A DNA stretch of 6,928 nt. Origin: JABCPO02 sp963546185 (GTDB lineage: Bacteria > Bacillota > Clostridia > TANB77 > CAG-508). This document shows positions 1-6,106 of this stretch, one piece after another. The notes below the pieces were generated by a model that was not told where the DNA came from, searched no databases, and saw only the letters and a list, made by a program, of their open reading frames with translations. Made by a program: the position numbers and the translations under genes. The stretch spans positions 1-6,928 of the forward strand of contig CAUULU010000049.1 in the NCBI GenBank assembly GCA_963546185.1. The letters are read 5' to 3'. Within the stretch, counting starts at the first letter, position 1. Each line of letters begins with the position of its first letter.

Positions 1-2322
1 TTCTTTTTTCTTTTTCTTATCTTTTTTATCTGATTTTTCTTCAGATTTTTCTTTTTTAACTTCTTCTATATTTTCTTTTTCTAATTCTGGAACAGAATCA
101 ATTGTTAAAAGGTTTATAATTTCTTGTTTAAATAATGCCTTATTCAACTTATTGTTTTCTATATCATCTTGGTATGTATTTACTATTTCATCAACAGTAT
201 CTTCAACCATTTTTTGAATAATATCATCAACATCTTCACCATCTAATACAACTCTTCTTTGTGCATAAATTATTTCTCTTTGTGCATTCATAACATCATC
301 ATAGTTAAGAGTTCTTTTTCTGCTGTCAAAGTTTATACCTTCAACTCTTTTTTGTGCATTTTCTAAAGCTTTAGATATGAATCCAACTTGAATTGGCATA
401 GTTTCATCTATTGCAAGCTTATCATAAAATCTTGCTACATGGTCACCACCAAATATATGCATTAATTTATCATCTAATGATAGGTAGAATATTGATTCTC
501 CTGGATCTCCTTGACGTCCACTTCTACCTCTTAGCTGATTATCAATTCTTCTTGAATCATGTCTTTCAGTACCTATTATCTTAAGACCACCAGCTTCAAT
601 AACTTTTTCTTTTTCTTCTTCAATTTCATCTTTAAACTTCTTGTTTAAATCTCTATATTCTTTTCTAAGTTCTAAAATATATTCATCATCAGTGTCATTA
701 TATGCAGTAGCTTCTGCTATTTCTGCTTCTGTTCTACCTTTTCTTCTCATTTCTTCTACTGCTAAAAATTCACTATTTCCTCCAAGCATAATGTCAGTAC
801 CACGTCCTGCCATGTTTGTTGCTATTGTTATTGCTCCATATTTACCTGCTTGTGCTACTATTTCTGCTTCTTTTTCATGATTTTTAGCATTTAAAACTTC
901 ATGTTTTAATCCTTCTTTTTTAAGAAGTTTACTTATTTTTTCAGAATTTTCTATAGATGCTGTACCTACAAGTACTGGTTGCCCTTTTTCATGTGCATCT
1001 TTTATTTCTTCTATAACTGCTTTGAATTTAGAATCTTCTGTTTTGTATATTATATCATTATTGTCTTTTCTAATTACTGGTAAATTTGTTGGTATTGTAA
1101 CAACATCAAGATTATATATTTCTTTAAATTCTTTATCTTCTGTCATTGCAGTACCTGTCATACCTGCTAATTTGTCATATATTCTAAAGAAGTTTTGGAA
1201 TGTTATTGTTGCAAGTGTTTTTGATTCATCTGCAATTCTTACTTGTTCTTTAGCTTCTATAGCTTGGTGTAATCCGTTAGAGTATCTTCTTCCTTCCATT
1301 ATACGACCTGTAAATTCATCAACTATTAGTACTTCTCCATCTTTAACTATATAGTCAATATCATTTCTCATAATACCATGTGCTTGAAGTGCTTGATTAA
1401 TATTATGAACTATATCTGCATTATCAAGTTCATTTAAGTTATCAAGTCCAAAATATTCTTCTGCTTTTTTTGCACCTTTTCCTGTAAGTGTTGCTGTTCT
1501 ATTTTTTAAGTTTACAACATAATCATATTTATCTAATTCTTCTGCTTGTTCCTTATTCTTAGAATCTTCTTCTATAATTTCTTTCTTTTCTAATGTTCTT
1601 ACAAAGCTATCTGCTTTTTTGTATAAGTCTGTAGATTTTGTGCTTCTACCAGAGATTATAAGTGGTGTTCTAGCTTCATCTATTAATATTGAGTCAATTT
1701 CGTCTACTATTGCATAGTTAAGTGGTCTTTGTACCATATCTTCTTTGTATATAACCATATTGTCTCTTAAATAGTCAAATCCAAGTTCATTATTTGTTGT
1801 ATACATTATATCTGTTTGATATTGTTTTCTCTTTTGGTTTGAAGTCATTTGATTTAAGTTAAGTCCAACTGTCATTCCTAAGAATTTGAAGATTTTACCC
1901 ATCCATTCACTATCACGCTTTGCTAGATACTCATTAACTGTAACAATATGAACACCTTTTCCTGTTAATGCATTTAAATATGCAGGTAATGTTTCTACTA
2001 ATGTTTTACCTTCACCTGTTTTCATTTCTGCAATTCTACCTTGATGTAATATTATCCCACCAATTAACTGAACATCATAATGTCTAAGCCCTATAGCTCT
2101 TTTTGATGCTTCACGAACTACTGCAAAAGCTTCTGGTAAAATATCATCTAATGTTTTCCCATTTGCTAATTGTTCTTTAAAATATTCTGTTTTTTTAGAT
2201 AATTCTGAATCACTAAGTTTTTCCATTTCTTTTTCAAGTTCATTAATTTTTTTAACTAATGGCTCTATTCTTTTAACTTCTCTATCACTATATGATTTAA
2301 ATATCTTTTTTAATATTCCCAT
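1..2322 (-). CDS. secA: Preprotein translocase ATPase SecA, C-terminus cut by window edge
   Basis: SecA is the cytosolic ATPase motor that pushes unfolded preproteins through the SecYEG channel. The frame is open for 774 codons from the ATG at 2322 to the window edge without a stop. The start MGILKKIFKS is typical of the family. Visible motifs are Walker A MKTGEGKT (residues 100-107, Lys106), the DEAD-type DEID at 207-210 followed by ILIDEARTPLIISG, MAGRGTDI around residue 507, and LRGRSGRQGDPG at about 597-608. The last visible residues form a Lys/Glu-rich linker. Full SecA proteins are about 800-900 residues, so only the tail, possibly with a zinc-binding end, is missing. A GAAAGG-like ribosome binding site precedes the start. 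Arginine codons here are AGA plus five CGT; there is no in-frame CGG, and one AAC|GGA is read normally as Asn-Gly. No frameshift is needed, in contrast to murF. Confidence 0.98.
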   Translation of the reverse strand, partial: MGILKKIFKSYSDREVKRIEPLVKKINELEKEMEKLSDSELSKKTEYFKEQLANGKTLDDILPEAFAVVREASKRAIGLRHYDVQLIGGIILHQGRIAEMKTGEGKTLVETLPAYLNALTGKGVHIVTVNEYLAKRDSEWMGKIFKFLGMTVGLNLNQMTSNQKRKQYQTDIMYTTNNELGFDYLRDNMVIYKEDMVQRPLNYAIVDEIDSILIDEARTPLIISGRSTKSTDLYKKADSFVRTLEKKEIIEEDSKNKEQAEELDKYDYVVNLKNRTATLTGKGAKKAEEYFGLDNLNELDNADIVHNINQALQAHGIMRNDIDYIVKDGEVLIVDEFTGRIMEGRRYSNGLHQAIEAKEQVRIADESKTLATITFQNFFRIYDKLAGMTGTAMTEDKEFKEIYNLDVVTIPTNLPVIRKDNNDIIYKTEDSKFKAVIEEIKDAHEKGQPVLVGTASIENSEKISKLLKKEGLKHEVLNAKNHEKEAEIVAQAGKYGAITIATNMAGRGTDIMLGGNSEFLAVEEMRRKGRTEAEIAEATAYNDTDDEYILELRKEYRDLNKKFKDEIEEEKEKVIEAGGLKIIGTERHDSRRIDNQLRGRSGRQGDPGESIFYLSLDDKLMHIFGGDHVARFYDKLAIDETMPIQVGFISKALENAQKRVEGINFDSRKRTLNYDDVMNAQREIIYAQRRVVLDGEDVDDIIQKMVEDTVDEIVNTYQDDIENNKLNKALFKQEIINLLTIDSVPELEKENIEEVKKEKSEEKSDKKDKKKKKE

Positions 2323-2353
2323 TTTATAAGTTTACCTTTCTTTCTTTAAAATC

Positions 2354-2369
2354 AGCTATGTCAATAGCT
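2354..2369 (-). promoter_or_regulatory. Small perfect hairpin in the secA leader
   Basis: AGCTAT-GTCA-ATAGCT is a perfect 6-bp inverted repeat with a 4-base loop, lying 32 bases upstream of the secA start. It would form in the secA leader RNA. It has no U-tract, so it is not a terminator. It could affect mRNA stability or bind a regulator, but nothing in the sequence shows a function. Short inverted repeats also arise by chance in AT-rich DNA. Confidence 0.3.
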
Positions 2370-2429
2370 AAAACAATATTTTTATAATATCATACTATTT
2401 TTATTTTTTCTACTATTTACGCTATTTTT

Positions 2430-2459
2430 ATTATACCTACAAAAAAATAGATTATACAA
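2430..2459 (-). promoter_or_regulatory. Possible secA promoter
   Basis: A perfect -10 hexamer TATAAT lies at 2430-2435 on the minus strand. The best -35 candidate, TTGTAT at 2454-2459, is 18 bases upstream and matches TTGACA at only three positions. It overlaps the stem of the upstream gene's terminator. A separate promoter is expected because that terminator sits between the two genes, but the weak -35 keeps confidence low. Another candidate -10, TATGAT at 2389-2394, has no usable -35. Confidence 0.35.
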
Positions 2460-2480
2460 GTATTTTTCTTATATAATCTA
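2441..2480 (-). terminator. Rho-independent terminator of the nth-like gene
   Basis: On the minus strand, 12 bases after the stop of the glycosylase gene, a 13-bp stem (arms 2468-2480 and 2448-2460, with one G-U pair) encloses a 7-base loop and is followed by seven T (2447-2441). This is a standard intrinsic terminator, although the stem is AT-rich. It separates the glycosylase transcript from secA. Confidence 0.85.
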
Positions 2481-2492
2481 GCATATTTTTGT

Positions 2493-3239
2493 TTATATAT
2501 CTTTTCCAAGTTCTATTTTCTTTTCACAAAATTCGCTTAACCTACATTCACTACATTTAGGGTTTTGTGGTCTACAATATTCTCTTCCTACAACCCAAAA
2601 TGGAAGTGTTAAAGAACCTGGAAAATTCTTACATATAAATCTTGCTTTTTCTGTCACCTCTTTTATATTATCTTTTTCTACAAGTCCCATTCTTAAAAAC
2701 ACTCTTCTTACATGTACATCATATGCAATATCTATACATGATAAATTTTCTAAAGAAACTCCAAAATCTCTTACCAAAAGAAGTGTTCCGAGTGCTGCCT
2801 TTTTATGACTTATTCCTTTAAATTCTTCTAACTTTTCAACTATAATTTCAGCATTCTTATTATCTTTCCACATATTTGAGATATCTGAAGAATATTCATT
2901 TACCACTTTTTCTATAGCAGTATATATGTATTCTGCCATTTTTCTTGGATATCTATGAAGTGCTGGTTTTTCCTTTATTATATTTTCTAAAGATTCCACA
3001 CTTTCTTCTTTTAATATTCTATTAAAATCAAAATATCCTAATATTTTTTCTAAATTATATGGAAGTCTCCATGCCATTTCTGCTTTTACAGATTGATCTG
3101 CTATAAGACCTAAAAGAAATGCATTCCAATTAGTTTTTAATAAGTCACTTTCTTCTTTTTTAAGCATATTTTCACTTAATATACTATAATCTTTTATAAC
3201 ATCTTTTGCTATCTCTTTACATTTTTCATCTAAAGTCAT
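2493..3239 (-). CDS. Endonuclease III-like HhH-GPD DNA glycosylase with [4Fe-4S] cluster
   Basis: This 248-residue protein belongs to the HhH-GPD base-excision repair family (endonuclease III/MutY superfamily), which removes damaged or mispaired bases. A helix-hairpin-helix region lies around residues 138-156 (EEFKGISHKKAALG), with a Lys at 146/147 where endonuclease III has its catalytic lysine. The motif DVHVRRV holds the conserved catalytic Asp174. At the C-terminus Cys222, 229, 232 and 238 give the C-X6-C-X2-C-X5-C pattern of the [4Fe-4S] loop. The HhH segment departs from the usual LPGVGRKTA, so substrate specificity is uncertain, and I do not assign the symbol nth firmly. The start is supported by AGGA six bases upstream (3246-3249). 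Residues Leu-Gly at 150-151 are encoded CTC|GGA and read in the normal frame, a useful contrast with the murF sites. It has its own terminator downstream. Confidence 0.9.
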   Translation of the reverse strand: MTLDEKCKEIAKDVIKDYSILSENMLKKEESDLLKTNWNAFLLGLIADQSVKAEMAWRLPYNLEKILGYFDFNRILKEESVESLENIIKEKPALHRYPRKMAEYIYTAIEKVVNEYSSDISNMWKDNKNAEIIVEKLEEFKGISHKKAALGTLLLVRDFGVSLENLSCIDIAYDVHVRRVFLRMGLVEKDNIKEVTEKARFICKNFPGSLTLPFWVVGREYCRPQNPKCSECRLSEFCEKKIELGKDI

Positions 3240-3559
3240 CTTTTTTCCTATCTATAATTTATCTATAATAATTATAATTCTTAATTTCTTATATAATATT
3301 ATATCTTTATATACTATATAGCACCAGCTTTCTATATATAATATTCTATATTTCTAGGATAAAGAAAAAGAAGCTAAATATATATTAATTTGTTTCATTA
3401 TAACTATACATTTAACTTCTTATTACTTATTTTATTTCATAAATTTATTTGTACTTTTATTTATGATTTATTATTTTTCTCTTATTCTTTTGCTTTTAAT
3501 TTAAAAAACATTTTAGTTATATTATTTACCAAACTATTATCATGTTTTTTATCATCTCT
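3240..3559. other. Gene-free AT-rich stretch between murF and the glycosylase gene
   Basis: I see no convincing gene here. Open frames on the plus strand across it run into murF on the other strand and are shadows. It holds a probable murF terminator (3361-3421) and the ribosome binding site of the glycosylase gene. A TATAAT on the minus strand at 3271-3276 and a TGCTATATA extended -10-like string at 3315-3323 could serve the glycosylase gene, but neither has a good -35. No RNA gene is recognisable. Confidence 0.6.
3361..3421 (-). terminator. Probable murF terminator with a large loop
   Basis: On the minus strand, arms at 3410-3421 and 3368-3379 pair over 12 bp with one G-U pair (AAGAAGTTAAAT with ATTTAGCTTCTT), followed by TTTCTTT (3367-3361). 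The loop of about 30 bases is unusually long for an intrinsic terminator and the site is about 140 bases after the murF stop, so this is a moderate call. Confidence 0.45.
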
Positions 3560-5079
3560 TCAAATTTGTACTTCATTTAATTGTGTACTTAAATTTGTAT
3601 CTTGTTCTAAAGCTTGTTCCATTTCTTTTTCTATTTCTTCTTGGTCTTTTTCTTTTTGATATTTTATTATATTAGAAAATTTCATTCCATTTGATGCTTT
3701 TACTAAAACTATATCATTTTCTTTTAATATATCTAAATGTTGTATAACTTCATTATAGTCTGCATAATGGAACACTTGTCTTTCTTCTTCCATATGTTGT
3801 TCTATAATATCTTTTTGTAATTCTTCCATTATTGTTTCAGCATTCTCACCTGCTGTAATTACAATATCATACCCTTTAGCTGTTAAATAATCTGCAATTT
3901 TCTTATGATATCTTTCTGAAAATTCACCAAGTTCTAATATATCTCCTAAAATATATATTTTTCTTCCTGCCTCTTCTTGTTTTATATTGCTTATAACATC
4001 TATTGCTGCTTTTACAGACTCATAGCTTGCATTATATGTATCATCATATATTGTTATATTTTTACCTATAACAAATTTATCCATTCTATGTTCTGTTACT
4101 TTCATATTTACTAATGCTTTTTTCACATTTTCCAGTTTTATATCAAATATTTTAGAAATTACTATTGCCACAAGTGAATTGTACACATTATGGATTCCAA
4201 CAGTATTTATTTCAAACTCAAGTTCTATATCTTGAATCTTAACTTTTATCTTAGTACTTGTTTCAGTCTTTTCTACTATTTCACCAACAAAATCTGCATT
4301 TTTGTTTTCTATACCATATGTTATAAGGGTGATGTTTTTTCCTAAATTTGATGTATATTTATCAAAATTTTCTATAACTGTTTTAAGCATCTTATCATCT
4401 GCATTTAAAATTAAAAATCCATTATCTCTTATACCAGATATTATTTCCATTTTTGCTGATAATATATTTTCAACACTTCCGAAGTTTTCCTATATGTGAA
4501 GAACCTATGTTTGTAATTACACCTATATATGGCTTTATCATTGTTGATAATTTTTGAATTTGTCCGAAGACCATCCATTCCCATTTCTATAACTGCAAGT
4601 TCTTCATCTTCTATTTGACTACAAGTTATAGGCAGACCTCTCATCCCATTAAAATTTTTCTTTGTTTTAAAAACAGTATGTTCTGTTTCTAGAACATGTG
4701 AAACTATTTCTCTTGTTGATGTTTTTCCGTACACTTCCGTGTTACAGCAATAACTTTTGTATCTATTTCATCCATCTTATAGTCAATTATATTTTGTAAT
4801 GCTTTTAATGAATCTGGTGTATATAATATATTACACTTTCTCTTTATAATCTCATCTGTTATTTCTATATCTCTTTCATTTACTATACAAGTTGCTGCAC
4901 CTGCTTGTATTGCACTTGATACAAACTTATTACCATCTGAATTATCACCTTTAAAGGCTATAAACGTGTCTCCTCTTGATATTAGTCTTGTATCTTGCTT
5001 TATCTCATGTATTTCATCATCATAATTACCGGTATAGAAGTTCACCATCTATAATACCAGTTATTTCTCTTATTTTCAT
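3560..5079 (-). CDS. murF: MurF ligase, readable only with five +1 shifts at CGG codons
   Basis: MurF (UDP-MurNAc-tripeptide:D-Ala-D-Ala ligase) performs the last cytosolic, ATP-driven step of peptidoglycan precursor synthesis. The conventional reading is broken into six frame segments. Removing one C before each of five glycine codons gives a 504-residue protein starting MKIREITGIIDGELLY. It carries the P-loop TGSVGKTST (113-121), NFNGMRGLP, EMGMDGLGQ, VITNIGSSHIGKLGS, LILNADD, GIHNVYNSL, DDTYNASYESVKAA and YILGDILELGEFSERYH, all MurF hallmarks in order. The recoded glycines are 17, 114, 117, 171 and 199; 114 and 117 are the two P-loop glycines. About 26 other glycines use ordinary GGN codons. 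No segment beyond residue 199 needs a shift. An acidic Glu/Gln-rich tail of about 35 residues extends past the usual MurF end before TGA. Intactness everywhere else argues against a pseudogene. Gene identity is very secure; the recoding is an inference from the sequence pattern. Confidence 0.93.
4478..4481 (-). other. Recoding site 5 in murF: CTT CGGA, Gly199
   Basis: In the frame reading VITNIGSSHIGKL, the next codon is CGG, followed by AAG TGT TGA, so the normal frame would stop three codons later. Skipping one base gives GGA AGT GTT GAA AAT, that is GSVENILSAK, matching the conserved MurF segment after the nucleotide-binding loop. Confidence 0.88.
4563..4566 (-). other. Recoding site 4 in murF: CTT CGGA, Gly171
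   Basis: After EMGMDGL the frame meets CGG. The unshifted reading RTNSKIINNDK has no MurF character and ends at a TAA about 40 codons on. The +1 reading is GQIQKLSTMIKPYIGVITN, as expected for MurF (EMG...G.I..L...I.P...VITN). Confidence 0.9.
4726..4729 (-). other. Recoding site 3 in murF: GTA CGGA, P-loop Gly117
   Basis: Three codons after site 2 the frame GGA AGT GTA meets CGG again. Reading GGA in the +1 frame gives Gly117-Lys118-Thr119, the core of the ATP-binding P-loop. Sites 2 and 3 are only 10 bases apart, so the ribosome must shift twice within four codons to make the motif. Confidence 0.92.
4736..4739 (-). other. Recoding site 2 in murF: ACA CGGA, P-loop Gly114
   Basis: The frame reading DTKVIAVT meets CGG. 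Unshifted translation gives RKCTEKHQQEK and then a stop. A +1 move gives Gly114 and starts TGSVGKTST, the MurF Walker A motif. Confidence 0.92.
5028..5031 (-). other. Recoding site 1 in murF: TAC CGGT, Gly17, directly before an in-frame TAA
   Basis: The natural MurF start MKIREITGIIDGELLY runs into CGG and then TAA, so unshifted translation would end after 17 codons. Skipping one base gives GGT AAT TAT GAT, that is YGNYDDEI, matching the MurF N-terminal domain. It is the only site with T rather than A in the fourth position. Confidence 0.88.
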
Positions 5080-5094
5080 AATAAAATATATATT

Positions 5095-5099
5095 CTCCT
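5095..5099 (-). promoter_or_regulatory. murF ribosome binding site that supports the start at 5079
   Basis: AGGAG on the minus strand lies 15 bases before the ATG at 5079, a longer gap than the 6-7 bases seen at lemA and the glycosylase gene. No other start codon in the murF frame lies closer to it. The ATG at 5048 in another frame has no ribosome binding site and would lose the conserved N-terminal residues. Confidence 0.6.
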
Positions 5100-5136
5100 T
5101 CTTGCTTATATATTTTCAAATATATAACCTATTATA

Positions 5137-5165
5137 ATGATATCTAGATTACGGTTATTTGTCAA
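5137..5165 (-). promoter_or_regulatory. murF promoter
   Basis: A perfect -35 TTGACA (5160-5165) is followed after 17 bases by TATCAT (5137-5142) on the minus strand, a good housekeeping-sigma promoter. A perfect TATAAT also lies at 5131-5136, but its spacing to the -35 is 23 bases. Transcription would begin near 5130, giving a leader of about 50 bases. This places murF in its own transcript, divergent from lemA. Confidence 0.7.
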
Positions 5166-5248
5166 ATTTTAGCTATTTTAAAGCACTTTTGTAATTATTT
5201 TTAAATATATTTCTTTTATATCTCATTTTTAATATTATTAGATTTCTC

Positions 5249-5277
5249 TAGACATTTTTTAATTAAAGATATACTAT
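5249..5277 (+). promoter_or_regulatory. lemA promoter
   Basis: TAGACA (5249-5254) and TACTAT (5272-5277) are separated by 17 bases, a fair match to the housekeeping sigma consensus. A start near 5284 would leave a leader of about 40 bases before the ATG. The region is so AT-rich that other -10-like strings exist. Confidence 0.5.
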
Positions 5278-5325
5278 ATAATTAATAATTACAAAATATA
5301 ATATATAACGAATAGGAGATTATTT

Positions 5326-5881
5326 ATGGATTATATTACTATATTAATAATACTTGGTGTTATTTTAGCCATACTATTAATATATACATTTGTTTATTAC
5401 AATATAAGTATAAGCAAAAAGATAATGATTGAAGAAGCTTTTTCTATAATGGATGTACAATTGAAAAAACGTTTTGATTTAGTGCGGAAATTTAGTTGAA
5501 ATAGTTAAAGGTTATTCTAATCATGAAGAACAAGTTTTTACAAAAATTGCAGAACTAAGAACATCTAATTATGATTCTAAATCTATTAATGATAAGATTA
5601 CAGAAAATCAAAACTTTTCTGGTATAATAGGTTCTCTTAATCTAACAGTAGAAAATTATCCAGAACTTAAAGCAAATGAAGAATATAAGAGACTTAGTGA
5701 AAACTTAGTAATTATAGAAGATGAAATTGCTTTATCAAGGAAGTACTATAATGGAACAATTAGAGATTATCAAAAATTCACTCAAATGTTTCCTAATAAC
5801 TTATTAGCTAAGTTATTAAAATCACCTGAATTTTTAATGTTTGAAATTTCAGAAAATGAAAAAGAAAATATAAAAGTATAA
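5326..5881 (+). CDS. lemA: LemA family membrane protein, readable only with one +1 shift at CGG
   Basis: LemA family proteins have an N-terminal membrane helix followed by a helical bundle; their cellular role is poorly known. The start is supported by AGGAG seven bases upstream (5314-5318). Residues 4-24 form a hydrophobic helix. Conserved LemA features follow: EEAFSIMDVQLKKRFDLV, NLVEIVKGYSNHE, VENYPELKANE, IALSRKYYNGTIRDYQ and FPNNLLAKLL. Translation from the ATG meets CGG as codon 54 and would stop at the TGA at 5497-5499, leaving 57 codons. Skipping one base yields Gly54 in DLVGNLVEI and a complete 184-residue protein ending at the TAA at 5879-5881, the usual family length. The insertion has the same form as the five in murF. 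It is followed by its own terminator, so it appears monocistronic. Confidence 0.92.
5485..5488 (+). other. Recoding site in lemA: GTG CGGA, Gly54
   Basis: The 0-frame reads GTG CGG AAA TTT AGT TGA. One base of skipping gives GTG GGA AAT TTA GTT GAA, that is VGNLVE, inside the best-conserved LemA segment (usually D.[IVL].NLVE). The gene is on the other strand from murF, so strand-specific artefacts do not explain both. Confidence 0.9.
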
Positions 5882-5911
5882 TTTAATTTATTCAAAATTA
5901 CTATTTTATAT

Positions 5912-5952
5912 ATACACATTATCCACATTTTAAGAAGATAATGTGTATTTTT
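5912..5952 (+). terminator. Rho-independent terminator of lemA
   Basis: A perfect 12-bp stem (5912-5923 with 5937-5948, ATACACATTATC and GATAATGTGTAT) encloses a 13-base loop and is followed by T residues to 5952. It lies about 30 bases after the lemA stop. Confidence 0.88.
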
Positions 5953-6048
5953 ATATCTAAATTTTCTCTTTTTTCTTTTCTACTATAATTCAATTTTAAA
6001 TCCTTATATTAAAAATTTATTCTTTTAAATTTTGTTATTAATTTGTTA

Positions 6049-6076
6049 TTGAAAAGATATTTATTTGTGATATAAT
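6049..6076 (+). promoter_or_regulatory. dnaJ-like gene promoter with extended -10
   Basis: TTGAAA (6049-6054), a 16-base spacer and a perfect TATAAT (6071-6076) preceded by TGA (6068-6070) form an extended -10 promoter. Transcription near 6083 gives a leader of about 24 bases. I see no CIRCE-type inverted repeat (the HrcA operator of many chaperone genes) in this leader. Confidence 0.75.
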
Positions 6077-6106
6077 TAAAACAATTCAGAAGATACGGGG
6101 TAAATT

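Noticed and set aside
641..1354. Plus-strand open frames of 79 and 110 codons inside secA
   Set aside because: They are antisense shadows of secA, with no ribosome binding site or recognisable protein.
3240..3400. Alternating AT runs as a repeat array, origin or CRISPR leader
   Set aside because: There is no regular repeat unit, no spacers and no DnaA-box cluster; it is low-complexity AT-rich intergenic DNA.
3560..3562. TGA read as tryptophan (code 4)
   Set aside because: TGG is used for Trp in secA, the glycosylase and dnaJ, and no conserved Trp position carries TGA. The single TGA is at the natural end of MurF.
3390..3659. Plus-strand hydrophobic open frame of 89 codons
   Set aside because: It overlaps the end of murF antisense, is Phe/Leu/Ser-rich as expected from AT-rich reverse complement, and has no ribosome binding site.
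4441..5048. Separate short genes of 97 and 114 codons plus a 296-codon gene in place of one murF
   Set aside because: They are consecutive frame segments of a single MurF. The joins fall exactly at conserved glycines, and the tails after each CGG (such as RKCTEKHQQEK) have no family similarity.
3560..5079. murF as a decayed pseudogene
   Set aside because: Five identical C-before-GGN insertions with no premature stop, deletion or loss of a key residue elsewhere is not the pattern of decay, and lemA shows the same change.
4478..5488. Random sequencing or assembly indels
   Set aside because: The sites are not homopolymers, lie on both strands relative to the gene, and all share base and codon context, while more than 4 kb of other coding sequence has no break. 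Raw reads should still be checked, since a context-specific systematic error cannot be fully excluded here.
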